A stretch of 64,000 nucleotides of DNA from Chimonanthus salicifolius (GCA_013350335.1 CM023540.1:43383222-43447221), one strand, 5' to 3'; shown: positions 51,901 through 64,000, counted from the stretch's first letter. Numbers and translations: made by a program. The notes: generated from the letters alone by a model not told the origin.

Positions 51901-54900
51901 AATGAACTTTTGCCAGTCATATAACTGCTCATAGGACACTTATTTTACTAATTTTTGGCCTGAAATCTTCCCAAATGGGTCTCTTTGATTCATTACCTTT
52001 TTCATAAACTCCAAAATTTACTAAGTAACATATGGATTCATTTTTTGTAGATGTGCTTGCAACAATACTTCACAGTTTGAAGCATCAATGAGATGCATTT
52101 TTGGATCACCGTCCATTAAAACTAATCATTTTGATCTCTCTTGAAATTAGTTAACACACACACACCAATAGTAAATCTTAAAATTATCATTTAGCAATGA
52201 TTTGTCACATACCTAGAGTGTGGAATGGTCTTTAAGATTCAGGTTTAGGCTATGCTTATTTACTTATTTTGATGTGTTCTTTCAGGTGATAGAAGTGAAC
52301 TCAGATGGGGTAGTATCTACAAAGAAAATCAATAGGCGGCAATTGTTGAAGTCAAGTGGTAAGTCTTTAGTAAGTTCTCAAACATGCTAAGATGATCTTT
52401 TTTGTGTTCCTTTTTAATGATAAATTAGGTGGCAATTGTATCTTCTTTGACCATGGTAATAGAAGTCAATTTTAAACTACAGGTTGATACACAATATAGT
52501 GCTTCCAAGATATTCTACTGTAGCCAGCCTTCACCTTCAGTTAAAAGATAAGGTTCTGCCTGGAGAATAAGCATTATGGTTCATTCTAGGGCAGAAGGGG
52601 GATCACTCCATTGTCCTCATCCAGATTTTCTGCTTAAAAGGAGTTAACTTTGTCTGTTTTGCATATTCTTCTAATTACTCTCTTTAACATCAGGTCTTCG
52701 CCTTCGGGATATTCGGAGCGTTGATCCATCATTGTGGCTAACAAATTCAATGCCTTCTTTGCTGGTATTTTGACAAAACATTTTCAATCAGTATGTGATA
52801 ATTTGCTAGAAGTTTTGGTCAGGAAAGGGGAGAAAAAGCACTTACGATGCTAGAGTCTCACTTTAGATCCTTTGCCTTGATTCTATTGCTCTTTGCCTTG
52901 TTGAATCTCAATATTTTGTGTCTAGCCCTTGGCTTTGGAAACACAAAATAGAAATGCTTTCAAGGTGAAGTGGGATCATTTTTTGTAGAATTAGATACAT
53001 ATAGTGCACCAGGCCATCCATGATGGTTAGATAACTTCATTGAAGATGGCTTTCCTTGCTTTCCATGCTTTGTGGTTTGCTTAACCAATGAAATGAGAAC
53101 ATTAACATGCAAAGATGGGCATATGCCCTGTAGCTGCATCTTTTAATCATTTCAAATTGCAAATGTCTCAAACTTTGGGCCTTTTGGTAGCCACTTCCAG
53201 TAGAAAGGATTGGGATCAACCACTCCAAGCCACTTTCAATTCCAGCAATAACTGCATAGAAACAGTTACCACTGGCATAAAAAATCTTCGAGGAAGAAGG
53301 TGGGAAAGAATGATTTGTAAACAGCCATATCACAATTTTTTTTTATGATGTACTTCGCATCCTTCCATTTATTAGCTCTAGTACAAGCCTTTTGATGAGT
53401 TTCGACATGTTGACATGATTAACCTTTAGTTGTATGGTCAACCTTGTTCAGTCATGAACTCAACTTGCACCTTCAGAGCATGAATGATTTTGTGTGATTT
53501 TGCAAGTTTCAATACCTCTGGCTACATTTGACAGATCTGACCAATCTCCTTATTAGGTTTGTAGAATTATATTTTCAGTGATAAAAAATGAGAACAGTAT
53601 CCAAGGAGGGTTTGGCACAAAAAAAATCGTATGAGGGGTTTTATCATGTGAATTGGATACTAATTGATTTCTTTTTTTCCCTTTTAGTTTTATTAGGAGT
53701 CACAATTTTCAAAACCACTTTGAGTAGGGATACAAAAATATGAATTGTGAATTGAATGCTATTACTTTTTGTTTGGTTTGTAGAAGTGAAAGAAATGATC
53801 TGTCCATGCATTCTGACAGAATTGGGTCATACAATATCAGGTTATTTCTTGCACTGAAAATGAAAGTGGAGTGCCTGTCTTAAATGTCATAGCTAAAGTT
53901 TTAGTTAATATTACTTCTGATTCTTGTCACCATATATTTAACAATCACGATTCTTACTCCATTTCTTAACTTCATAAGAAATTGATTTTAGAATCCCCCT
54001 CCCCTTCTCCGAATGCTGTTTTGGGGATCTTTCATCTTCAACTCCTATATCTTAGTATGCATTTTTTACGGGCTTCCGACCACTATTAAGATTAATATTT
54101 TGAAATGTTTCTCCTAAAGGTCTAGTAAATAAAACTGCAATATAATAAAAAATGTAATCCTTCCAAGGTCAGAACACATCAAATGATTTATGCTGAAGTT
54201 AGAAGTTTATGTTAGGCATCCACATTTTGAATATGTGCTACATTTCCTTATGCATTCTGTTGTGGCTTCTATTATAGGTACGTGAACAGGCTATTTTGTT
54301 AAATTTTGGTTCTTTGAGAGCAATTGCCATGCAGGAGCGTGTTTTTATATTTGATTATAACCGGTAATCTCTCCTGTATCATCATCATGACCATCAATTA
54401 TACTGACAACCTTCACATTCATTTTCTGTTTTCAGTCCTGGAGTAAAATAAACATATTAAACTTGTCATGTTTGTTTAACTTTTGTAGTAAAGGAGGTAA
54501 AGCTTTTCTGGAGTCATTGTTGCCTCGCTTAAACCCAAAAAATGTCAGTGGAGGGCCCTGCATGCCATTTGAACTTGAGGTGAGCAGTTAATATTACAAA
54601 ACTTTCATTCAGCATGCTGATCTAGAATGTTATTGTGCTAAACTTTTGAAAAGGCTTTTAGCACATAAAAATGAAAGTTCAATGGAAATATGTTGGCTAT
54701 TGATAAGATTAGATAGTTTGGTGTATTGATGTTAGAAGTTAGTTATAGGATAGGTTTAGTTAGTTGTTTATGTTAGAATTTTAAACATGTTATAACTTCC
54801 ATTTTTATCAATTATAAAGTCCACACCTGTCCGTATGGATGTGTGATGAGGTTTGAGTTTTAACATTAGCGAAGTAGTCTTTAGAAAGAGAGTGAATTCA

Positions 54901-57900
54901 TCCAATGAGTTGGATCAGGACCTTTCATAGAGTATTTCTACTGCATGATATCTTGATATGATTTCAAGTTGACTGCCTCAAAATTCAGGAATTATGATCG
55001 TTGGCTAACTTTATCTTGATATTTAACTTTAGCATTTGTTTGCTAGGTTGTTGAAGCTGCCTTGGTCTCTAGAATCCAACGCTTGGAGCAGAAATTAATG
55101 AATGTAGAACCTCAGGTGAGTATGGGATGTATGCATCCATCTCTTATCAATGTACTTACTGTGTATTTGCATTGTTTCACCCTTCTGTTTAGATATTTGG
55201 AAATGTGCATGCCTGTGCAGATGTGTCTTTTTCCTTTTTGGGGTATTTAGAATGTCTTTTGTTCTGTAGTTGCTATTCAAGTTATTTGGTAAAAAAATTG
55301 TAGTTCAAAAGGTGCTAGCTACTTCACTCTTAGATATTCTATATAGGAATTATCATTAGGAAATGCAACAACTATGGAAGACTTAAGGAGCAGGTTTGCT
55401 CTCCTGGTGTAACTTATGCTGCTAGGATGTCAATTTTGAGTGAACCAAGTGTTGCTTGCAAATGCAGAAGAGAAAATTGGGAAGAATAAATTCTCAAACT
55501 CAAAGTTGTATGAAAATTGAAAAATACAAGATACATCTGTTGTTCCTTTAAAGAAACAGTCATACATAGCTTCCACACAGTAAGTTAAACATGGAAATCT
55601 AATACATATAAAAGAATGGTCCTAGAGACTATTTTGATTGTACACACTCACCACAATGTAGTGATCCTATTGACTATTTACTAGTGGGCATTAAGGGCTC
55701 AAACGTGCAGAGTTGCTTAGCATCAGGAAAGCTTTAGCTCTTTGGGTCAGGTTTGGTAATGAGGAGCTAGTTATAGAGGGGGACTCAGTGAATGCAATTG
55801 AGTGGGACAGCGGTGTTAAAAGACCTCCCTGGAAATTGATACTGATGGTCAGAGAAATTAAGGAGATTTATACTGGATCTTCAGTGACTTTTAGACATGT
55901 AAGGAGGAGGACTACAAACGTGGTAGCCAACTATCCAGCTAAACGCAGAGTTGATAAGGCAGAAGGATTGTTTGACTTCTTGTGATCTTGTTTCTTTTTT
56001 GAGATTTGGTTGCCTTTGTTTTGTCATGGAGGGGGCTGATTCATCAGTTCTTTGATCTCTTTGGTATGTTTTGTGGTACAAGTCTTTTGTACCACCTCTT
56101 ATGGAACTTGAAGTAATTGTTATTTCTGTAAGGAATTCCTTGCCTTATTACCGTTTCCAAGAGAGAGAGAGAGAGAGCTGTACATGACTTCCACACAGTG
56201 AGCCAAACATGGAAATAAAAAACATGGTATAAACAAATGGTCCTCGAGACTTTTATGTTGTTCAACCTCACCACTATACAGTGACCCTTTTGACTATTTA
56301 CATAATATTGTTCTTCAACATCAAGTAAAACCCTCACCCACTTTTCATGTCTAGAGCATTGTCACGGCCCGACCCAACGGACACGTGAGAAACAATAATA
56401 AATTTTTTTTTTTTGAAGCATACACAACTCATAGTCCAAACACGTGACACCTACACGTGTTGCGAGATTCCTACAGATCACAGGACTTATTGGATCCTTG
56501 ATTTGATCGAATTGAATTATCAGCTGCCTACGTACTCCAATGGAGATGAGATCCTGCGTAGTTTTCAATTCATTTATTTCATGGCACTAATCCCGTGCTA
56601 TTCATGATGTCACATCAAGACATTCTAATTACCCTGTCGTGGGCCTCATCAATAGAATAGATCTCATCTATCACAGGTCTAGCCAATCACGGGTCCATAC
56701 CAACCATGGAAATACCGTCAACCATGGGGTTAATGTCACATATGGGATAAACCTCAACCATGGGACCTATACCCAAACATAAATACATCCCTCCTCGGGG
56801 ACAATACTCTAAATATAGGTCCAATCTTCTATGGAATCAACGCCCTCTGTGGGAATATCTATCCACGATATACAATACTCATCCATGGTCACAAAGCCCT
56901 CTATGGGAATAACCATCTATGGGAAAATAATATCTATCCATAAAACCGTTACGTCCACCATGAGACCAATATGTCTACCATGAGACCACTATATCTATCA
57001 TGGGGTCAATATGCCCACCATATAATCAATATCTAGGCATGAATCCAATATATCTACCATGGGATTCATCATCCATCCCTGTTAACTCTCCATCAGTGAG
57101 TATCATCTATCCATGGGTAATAACCATCCATGAATATAATCACTCCATTGGTATAATCCATCCATGGGCATAATTTATACATTCGTAAAACCAATATGTC
57201 TATCATAGGACCAACAGGTCTAACATAAGACCAATACGTCTACTATGGGACAACATGTCCACCGTAATACCAATACGCCTACCATGGGACCAACATATCC
57301 ACCATAATACCAATACGCCTACCATGAGACCAACATGTCCACCATAATACCAATACATCTACCATGGGACCAACATGTCTACCCTAAGACCAACATCCAA
57401 GCAACACCATGGGAACCATCATCCATGGGTATACACATCCATCCCTGGTAACACTCTATCAGTGAGTATCATCTATCAATGGGTAATAATCATCCATGAA
57501 TATAATCCCTCCATGGGTATAATCCATCCATGGGCATAACTAATCCAGGGGTACATCATCTACCATGAGATCTTCTATCCGTAGGAACAACACTCGAATG
57601 AATCACTACGTGACTGTGGCAACAATATCAAATCATCATATCATATCATAAATATACCATGACCCCTAACAAGACTTAGGGCCCATGACTTACTAAGCGA
57701 GAGACCCACGACTAGCATGATCAAGTCTACCTCGCCCTTCACCTCAAGGGTGATTCAATCAAGCTCTAAGGCGGTCGGACCGCGTCTAACGAAGCTACCA
57801 CCACCCCCATGGGGTAAAACAGTATCTAGCTCTGCGCATCAACACACATCAAGTGTGCTAAATAGCCGCGAGAGCGCCCTCCAGCGCGTAGCATGTGAGG

Positions 57901-60900
57901 GACCTACTCCTCTACGGCAACCATACGGGACCAAGTCTCCGTAGCCGACCCCACCGTCCTAAATCTCTCTGGAATGGTCAATCAACCATCATAATCATGT
58001 GAGGGACGTACTCATACCACGTCTCAATATCAAATGACCAAGTCACATATACATCTCAATGCCACAGTCTCCGTATGTTCATATCGAGGGTCTCACGGCT
58101 ACTCTGGGTCTTACTCATGGAATTTATATACTTATCTCATCCTTTTAACTATACAAAGTTGAGACACAATTGATGTGGTGCATTCTCCAGATTCTTCAGA
58201 TCCGGACCTTCTATTTACCTTACTTTCCATTTTCGTATTTTGGCTGTTTTCTTTTTTTTTTAGATAGGGTTTATTTTAGTAATTAGCAAGAATTTATTTT
58301 TAGTAAGGAGATATTTATATAAGTTGTAGCCTCTATGAGGCAAGGACAGATTTTTAATGAAAAAAGATTAAGATTTTCGCAAAAAAATACCTTTGCAAGG
58401 TGCGATTGATTGTTGGAGAGATTCCAAAAGAGCGTGAGGCTACAGTGTGAGGCTTGGCGAGAGGCCCTACTTCTGATTCAGGTACTTCTCTGTCTTCTTC
58501 TCCTTCTTCTTCTCTCTTCCCCTCTCCCTATTCTCGTTTTCTTGCAGCCAAACCTTCCTTAAGCCCTTTTCCTTTTCCACCATCAACAATATTCCATCCT
58601 ACTGCAGTCGCAGACCCTTCCCCAAGCCCCTCTTGCTGCCGCAAACCATTTACTCCCATCCTAGTGCCTTCCGATACCCCTTTTTCCTCTTTCCCTTGCT
58701 GCCGTCCCCTTTTCCTCTTCCTTTCTGCCGTAAGGTCCTTTTCCAGTTTCCTCTTTTCCTTTTCTTACAAATGGTTGCCCTCTCTTAAGTTTCCACGTGT
58801 AACTCTTTAAGTTACTGCCATATGTGCCTAAGTTAACCATACCCATCATCCATTTTTAATTGTTTGGATTAATATTGAATTAGCTACATTGAATTTCTGG
58901 ATTTCTTTATTATTTGCAGCTTATCATATTATTTCATTGTTAATTTATTAGTTTTAATTTCAGCTTACATTTAGTTTAGGGTGCATTATTTTCATCCCCT
59001 TTTAATTTTTAGGGAACCATTTAGGCATTTAGGGTCACCCTATTAGTTGTCATGCATCAACAATGATCTACGTTTCCTTTTTCAACAGACTGAGGCATAA
59101 CATTATTAATATCACGTGAGGGACATACACATACCACGTCTCAATATAATCAATATCACGTGAGTGACGCACCCATACCACGTCTCAATCATCAATATCA
59201 CGTGAGGGACGCACCCATACCACGTCTCAATATAATCAATATCACGTGAGAGACACACCCATACCACGTCTCAATATAATCATCACGTGAGGGACATACT
59301 CATACCACATCTCAAAATAATCAAATGACCTAGTCATGTACATCTCAGTGCCAAATCTGTCCATCTTAAGAATTTTCATAGTTCTTTAGCCACTCTAGGC
59401 TTTACTCGAGTAACAAACATATATGTCTCATTATATCGAAACTCTCAAGCCATCATAACCTCTTCGGACCGCCTTCGAGGGATCCAACATCTAGCATTAG
59501 GGTCTATATTAGAGAAGGTATATCCCACCAATCCCTTTCTACCCTTCACATTTGCTTAACGTCTTACATTATCCTTAATATAAATGGATGACACAATGCA
59601 TCTTTTGATCGAGCAGAGGCACAATGCTCTCAGTTGTCTACGTACCACATAGTGGATCAGATCAACTGTAGTTCATCATTTTCACATTTGGGTTGACATT
59701 GGGGAGTGGTCCTACTTTTACTTTGGGAAAATCAAACAAGCATTTCCTAGCATTTACATTACATTCCATGCATTCACAATCATGCTAGCCCATCCCCATT
59801 GTAGCACAAGTTAACCCCCTTGGGTTCTAAGATAATTGATATTAATTCACCCATATCACTTAGTCTAACCCTTTATCAAGTTCCTCTTCAAATCATGGAA
59901 ATTCGTTCTACACATGGTTAGGTCGATCCACCACAGCCATTATCAATATAGGTACTTACTAGTGATGTACACATCATCACATAATCCAAGCATGGCATTA
60001 AAACACGTTCATCATGCTTATTATATGAGTTACCTAATGTTATCGAACTCGAATCGTATCGAAATCGGTCTATGGGTGTGAATCGTGAATCGAAAATCGT
60101 AAAATTGTATGACTCATATATCCTCTTATTCCCATAACCATTTTGTTGACTTGAGCCATTACAAGCATTATCTCTGGCATAACAAAAAAGTAGGACCAGC
60201 AGAGATCAACACCACTATTAATTATCGAAGTAATTTTCCCATCCATCTAGAATCTGCTTTTGAACTATTTTTCCACCCTACCCTATTAAAAATCATATCC
60301 CATGTCATTATAAAGTTAGTTCATGTCCATTCTTAGTCACCTTTACTAACTAAATCCAAATCCTTAGTGGCCTCTCCTTCATTTAGTACCTTCTACTCAA
60401 TGAGAAATGGGGGAATTTGAGGAAAACCATGTGAAAAGAAATTGGTCCAAAGGTGCTTATGCACAAGAAGAACCATGGATTTACATTGTTAATACCATTT
60501 TTATACTATTCTATTTATCTTCTTTTGACCAATTTGTTAGGTAGTCTCAACCAATATCTGACACAAATCAGTGGATACTATCTTATCTCTCAACTGTTTA
60601 AACCATGCTTGAAATTAAAGATTAATTTCTTCCAATTTTGTAATTACTACTATGAACACACTCGTTTTTTACGTTTTAGGTTGTAGCATTGCTTGAGGTT
60701 TTGCCAAATCGGTTGACAGCTGATGTCTTGGAGCAACTTAGGCTCAGCAAACAAACCTTGGTAGGCTATCTTCTGATTTTTACCTCTTCAGAAGATACAA
60801 AAACCACCTAAAAGTTTGCATCAGGTGATATGCTGATCTTTTCTTTTATACGTAGGTTGAGTTAGGTTCAAGAGCAGGGGCTCTCAAGCAGATGCTTCTT

Positions 60901-61021
60901 GATCTTCTAGAAGATCCACACGAAATACGGCGTATATGTATCATGGGAAGGAATTGTACCATTCGGAAAGGGAACAATGACATGGAATGCTCCCTTCTGA
61001 TAGAGAAGCAGATTGCTGAAG
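48924..61021 (+). CDS. MRS2-11: Chloroplast CorA/MRS2-type Mg2+ transporter, MRS2-11/MGT10-like (3' partial)
   Basis: Exons: 48924..49358, 52286..52358, 52694..52764, 54278..54363, 54489..54579, 55047..55115, 60680..60760, 60856..61021. All junctions are GT-AG and in phase, giving 357 residues so far. Exon 1 (145 codons) is a Ser-rich plastid transit peptide with a TCN-encoded Ser run, then an acidic Glu/Lys stretch. The mature part carries MRS2 landmarks: STKKINRRQLLKSSGLRLRD, GSLRAIAMQERVFIFDYN, LPRLNP, MPFELEVVEAALVSRIQRLE, VLPNRLTADVLEQLRLSK and LLDLLEDPHEIRRICIMGRN. These fit the MRS2-11 (MGT10) plastid clade better than the other MRS2 clades. The two transmembrane helices and the GMN pore motif are encoded further downstream. 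A second in-frame ATG at 48939 could be the start. Intron 6 is 5.6 kb and full of repeats; intron 8 runs past the window. Confidence 0.95.
49359..52285 (+). other. MRS2 intron 1
   Basis: 2.9 kb of AT-rich DNA. The only recognisable element is the hairpin MITE at 51356..51601. Confidence 0.7.
51356..51601. mobile_element. Mutator-type hairpin MITE in MRS2 intron 1
   Basis: 246 bp, almost entirely one inverted repeat. The left arm starts GGATGCCCATCTTAACACG and the right arm in reverse starts GGCTAGTCATTCTAACACG. Arms of about 110 bp continue through GATGGAGTGAAATT and CTCATCAAGTACCGGTGTA, around a short centre near 51475. A perfect 9-bp target duplication ATTGAATAT lies at 51347..51355 and 51602..51610, the size typical of Mutator-like elements. 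The transcript would fold into one long stem. Confidence 0.88.
52765..54277 (+). other. MRS2 intron 3
   Basis: 1.5 kb. I see no repeat family or coding region that I can name. Confidence 0.6.
55564..56306. repeat. About 125-bp direct repeats flanking a LINE fragment
   Basis: The left copy (about 55564..55688) and right copy (about 56181..56306) share CTTCCACACAGT, AAACATGGAAAT, AATGGTCCT, GAGACTTTT-type words, CTCACCAC and TGACTATTTAC in the same order, with moderate divergence. Between them lies the RNase H fragment with its 3' tail. Confidence 0.7.
55692..55985 (+). pseudogene. LINE-type RNase H domain fragment (RVT_3-like)
   Basis: An open frame from about 55713 encodes SIRKALALWVRFGNEELVIE, then GDSVNAIEWDSGVKRPPWKL and SVTFRHVRRRTTNVVANYPA. 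This matches the order of the RNase H-like domain found at the 3' end of plant non-LTR retroelements: the ExDS core as EGDS, the PPWKL block and the (H/R)VxRxxNxxAD block with Asp replaced. The frame stops at 55985 (TGA). Reverse transcriptase is absent, so this is a 5'-truncated insertion. Confidence 0.75.
57205..57395. repeat. 40-bp minisatellite
   Basis: Four adjacent diverged copies of a 40-bp unit with the pattern ACCAATACG(T/C)CTACCATG, GGACCAACATGTCCACCATA. Confidence 0.8.
58171..59059 (+). mobile_element. Solo LTR G in the minisatellite block
   Basis: 889 bp with TGATG/CATCA termini and perfect 5-bp target duplications ACAAT (58166..58170 and 59060..59064). A TATTTATATAAG box lies near 58310, and a C/T-rich run at about 58490..58770. 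There is no coding sequence of interest. On both sides the same array-type sequence occurs (ATACCACGTCTCAATAT, AAATGACC(A/T)AGTCA). Confidence 0.82.
59108..59330. repeat. 44-bp minisatellite
   Basis: Five diverged copies of a unit starting ATCACGTGAGGGAC and including CATACCACGTCTCAATATAA. One similar unit is found left of solo LTR G at about 57990..58050. Confidence 0.85.
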
Positions 61022-61880
61022 GTATTTTCAGATAGATAATATTTTACATTTAAATACTCTCTATTCCTTTAAACAGACCTTTTGCTGAGATTTATGAGTT
61101 ACAACTTTCTTGTGTCACTCTTTACACACTTCTGGTTGACTTGCAAATGTCATTCATGACACATACTGTCATATTCTTAGACAAATAAAACGATACTGCT
61201 AACTTAAATTATTAAAGCCTATGCATGTCTTAGTGTCTAACCTTTCTTTCTTTATGAATCTTTTATTCTGGATTAGTCAGATGGTCACAGCATGTCCTAA
61301 GTTTATGGTGTTTCCAAGCAATGTAACAAATAATGTTCTCGGGTTATTATCAGCTACTGGTAATATCAGAATATTTTCAAATTGAGGTTCTTTTTATGAC
61401 CTCAAATTTTGAGGTTTTTATTAGAATATGTTGATCTTTTAATATTATCCCGATATTGTCAGATTTTCGTGATATTGTTGCGATAATATCGGATTTTGGC
61501 GATATAATGGTAAGTGGTAAAATCCTGATATTAACGGGAAATGGCATTTTCTCGATATTATTATGGTAAAAATGAAAATACTGCTGGTATTTGTTACATT
61601 GTTTCCAAGTGGCAAGCAGGGTGGACCCAAAAAATTTATGTTAGGGGGGCCTAGATAAACTTTATCGGTTTTAGTGGGTCAGGCATAAATTTGAGAAAGC
61701 TTGAATTTGGATGGCCGTGGTCCAAAAGAATTTTTTTTAAGATTACCATTTTATTTTAGGGAAAAAAGAAGAAGAATACATCCAAGTCATATAGAAAAAA
61801 GCCTTCAAAACAATAAGCTACAAAAGAACAGCCCCAAAATGAATGCAGTACCCAAGAGGCTATATTCCTAACCAAAAGGT

Positions 61881-62069
61881 GGACATTACCATCGCTTTAT
61901 TTGTTCGAGTGGTTGGGTATTCTCATCTTTTGTGGGAGGTCTTGCCTTCAAACCCTTGGGGCACCTAACCTGATCCGTGGTGCTTGTGGGTGGTGTCATG
62001 GATCTGAGGTTTTACCTATGATCACCACGAAGTGGGGTTGGCGGGTTTCCACATACCAAAAAAAAAAAA
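61881..62069 (+). mobile_element. SINE, family 1, copy 2
   Basis: TTGTTCGAGTGGTTGGGTAT, GTGGGAGGTCTTGCC, GATCTGAGGTTTTACC and GGCGGGTTTCCACATACC, then a run of 12 A. It matches the SINE at 2171..2347 throughout. The A tail fixes the + orientation. The TTCGAGTGGTTGGG part resembles a tRNA A-box region. Confidence 0.72.
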
Positions 62070-63361
62070 GTTGGCAAAGACCAGGTCAGGGACTGGATCA
62101 AGCAAGACTATAAACTAGCAATGGAACAGGCTGCTCAAAGCCTGGATCCAAAGACCAGTTTTGGAAAAAAAATTCATCTCACCAGACTTAGGAGTTAGTG
62201 GAGGAGGATATTTTTTGTATTTTTCTTTTTATTCATGTTTATTCTTGTCTCTCCTGTTTCTTTTCCTCCTTTGTTTTGATTCGGGTATATCTCTCTTATA
62301 TCTAGATCTTTCTATTGTACTATCTTCTTATTTTAATGGTGTCAAGTCGTTAACGTTTCAAGAAAAAAGAAGACTCTTCTCTTAAAAGAGATCCCTGCTT
62401 TGCAAGCTCATTAGCCCTTGAACATTTTCTTTTTGGAAACCTCCCTCCTTGACATATTTTATGATTTCTTCTCCACTCTGTTCAGCACCCTTTAAGGACC
62501 ATGGGCTTCCTTTGGCCCATTGTGTTATAACAAAAGAATTCCCCCCCTTTTAATCCGATTTCCTTCAGCTCCTTAACTTCTCTCCAAAGGTCACATTGCC
62601 ACACAGCTCAGCCTTATTGGATGAACATACTGAAATTGGGCCAGCATAGGTCACAAAAGATTGACAAACTTGTTCAAAATAAATGCCTAGTTGGCTCATT
62701 TACCCAAAAGTGGTGGGATCCTTGATGGGACCACACGACAATAGAACTGTGGAACAAAAGTGAAAGCTTAAAACATGGCATTATTGTTGACTGTTGAGGA
62801 CCATCATTGGACGAACTATTGGAAGAGGGTTCTTTTTCTTCAGTCATTGTTTACTATATAGTCAGTTTTTTGCTTTTACTGTTTACCATAAGTGGTTATT
62901 AATGAGAGTTTGTTTCACTTAACTAAGGGATTAGGTTGATATAGATTAGCATAACAGCCAATTCTGTTGTATCCTAAAGCTTTTTACATACATGCTTGTC
63001 TCCCATGTACATGGACAGGAACATGAAATACAACCTCTTCTTGTTACAATCTTCTCTCCTTTTTCTTACTCTCTTCTCCAATTGAGTTGACACGAAGGTC
63101 CAAATTCAATTATAGATAAGATTTGGCAATAACAATAAAGTATTGAGGTCAATATAAGTACACGGTGGAACCTTTTTTATGATAAATCTAAACCAATGTT
63201 AGTTTACTTTCTAAACCTAAATCTAGTATAGACCATCTCTACCTGAAACATCTTTGCTGTAGGATGAGTATCACATGCAGGTTAAAATTAATTTCTAATG
63301 AAGTCGAAAGTTAGGATAACTTGATGGGACCCAAATCCACTCAGCGAGAACCATGAATTCC

Positions 63362-63363
<2 letters not shown>

Positions 63364-63423
<60 letters not shown>
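63364..63423. repeat. (GT)n(GA)n compound microsatellite
   Basis: About 35 bp of GT dinucleotides followed by about 25 bp of AG dinucleotides. Confidence 0.95.
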
Positions 63424-64000
63424 TCATGGGCATGATTTTAGGAAAATAATGCAATCTTATAAATTTAGTTACTAGTTTCCTTTTATTATTACTTTGCTCC
63501 AATTGCTAATTACTAGAATTTTTTATGGGGCAATTTTTAGAAAGGAATGCACTTGCTTAAAATTAGTTAATAGTTTCCTTATATTCTTTGATTTTTCCTT
63601 ATTTATTTGGAGGAGCAAAAAAAAAACAGAAACAAACAAAAATGACCTTACCGGTGGGTTGGGGGGGGGCACAGTGCACGGGGCGAGGTGGGATGCGGAA
63701 TGGGGCTGGATGGGGCATGGCCCGTCTCTTCCCCCCTCGAAGCCTTCCCTAGCTGTAAGTTGTGGACAGCTTGGGGAGCTTGGTTATTGCATAAGATGGG
63801 AGACAGTTACATGCTTTTGTCTAATCTCTAAACATGGAACTTTATGACTCCTTGATACCTGAGGTTGTTTCATTTCTTTTATCACTTGAGGGAATTTTTT
63901 GTGATTCCTACAAAGTTTGTTCATTAATAGAAATGGAATAGCAGGGAAGATTATCAGGAAGCAAAATGAATAATTCTGGCAAAGCCATAAAACCCAAAAA

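Larger units (their letters stand above)
56360..59440. repeat. Minisatellite-rich block, probably an LTR-family sequence
   Basis: Starts TGTCACGGCCCGACCC, like the ends of the large LTRs above, but I could not find a matching right end. It contains CCATGGG- and ACCATGGGACC-rich tandem units. A direct repeat of about 115 bp occurs at about 57075..57190 and again at about 57450..57560 (CAGTGAGTATCATCTATC ... AATCCATCCATGGGCATAA). It also contains a 40-bp unit x4, a 44-bp unit x5 and a solo LTR. Confidence 0.6.
55116..60679 (+). other. MRS2 intron 6, repeat-rich
   Basis: 5.6 kb between the QRLEQ exon and the VLPNRL exon. Contents: a direct-repeat pair around a LINE fragment (55564..56306), a GA run at about 56158..56176, a minisatellite-rich block (56360..59440) with a solo LTR inside, and a short ATCGTA-rich hAT-like remnant near 60045..60115. 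I see nothing in 60120..60670. Confidence 0.8.
61022..64000 (+). other. MRS2 intron 8 (5' part)
   Basis: After GAAG|GTATTT no further MRS2 exon is seen: the expected Glu-rich stretch leading into the first transmembrane helix is absent. The region holds GATATTGTCAG/CGATAATATCGG-type decayed palindromes (61440..61610), a family 1 SINE and a (GT)n(GA)n tract. The rest is plain non-coding sequence. Confidence 0.75.

Noticed and set aside
53037..53348. Overlapping open frames on both strands in MRS2 intron 3
   Set aside because: They sit in an intron, are short, and show no family I can name. Either could be a decayed LINE piece, but I cannot support it.
58454..58810. 118-codon Ser/Pro/Phe-rich open frame
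   Set aside because: It lies inside solo LTR G and reflects its C/T-rich tract; there is no domain and no start context of note.
61738..61790. Candidate next MRS2 exon (TTTTAG followed by GAAGAAGAA)
   Set aside because: Joined to the exon ending at 61021, the phase gives Gly-Lys-Lys-Glu-Glu-Glu and then a reading that does not match the expected Glu-rich stretch leading to the first membrane helix; no good donor follows.

Overview
The window is nuclear DNA of a flowering plant. It has long introns, is rich in LTR retrotransposons, TRIMs, MITEs and SINEs, and has low gene density: three protein-coding genes in 64 kb, all on the + strand. The first gene is an APETALA3 (class B MADS-box) homologue that ends in the paleoAP3 motif. 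This points to a magnoliid, early-diverging angiosperm or basal eudicot, although the TM6 lineage of core eudicots carries the same motif. I cannot name the species from sequence alone.

Layout. From 1 to 24425 lies the AP3 gene, with exons 2 to 7 present and exon 1 (the MADS domain) upstream of the window. Its fourth intron is 19.5 kb and filled with nested transposons: a decayed Ty1-copia piece, an RRM/DUF4283-type pseudogene split by a TRIM, a solo LTR with a second solo LTR inside it, and a TRIM inside another TRIM. From 27.5 to 30.3 kb there is a compact late-embryogenesis-abundant (group 3 LEA, DC-8/ECP63-like) gene behind a textbook seed promoter (RY element, four ACGTG cores, TATA box). 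From 30.3 to 48.9 kb there is intergenic DNA: a solo LTR, a non-autonomous LTR element with 2.4 kb LTRs and a non-coding interior, and a truncated copia element whose 5' leader is split by a 4.0 kb solo LTR. From 48.9 kb to beyond 61.0 kb lies the 5' two thirds of a plastid MRS2-11/MGT10-type Mg2+ transporter gene. Exons 1 to 8 are visible and the membrane-spanning exons lie past the right edge.

The three genes show no functional link: petal and stamen identity, seed desiccation tolerance, and chloroplast magnesium uptake. The main points of interest are structural. (i) The AP3 protein appears to have lost the PI-derived motif while keeping the paleoAP3 motif. (ii) Several large LTRs carry dense islands of short palindromes whose sequence differs from element to element. 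(iii) Nested insertions can be ordered by their target-site duplications. (iv) MITEs of at least two types have perfect 8-bp or 9-bp duplications. (v) The consensus splice sites of the LEA gene do not keep its reading frame. Many inactivating changes in the transposons are C-to-T or G-to-A, as expected for methylated, silenced DNA.
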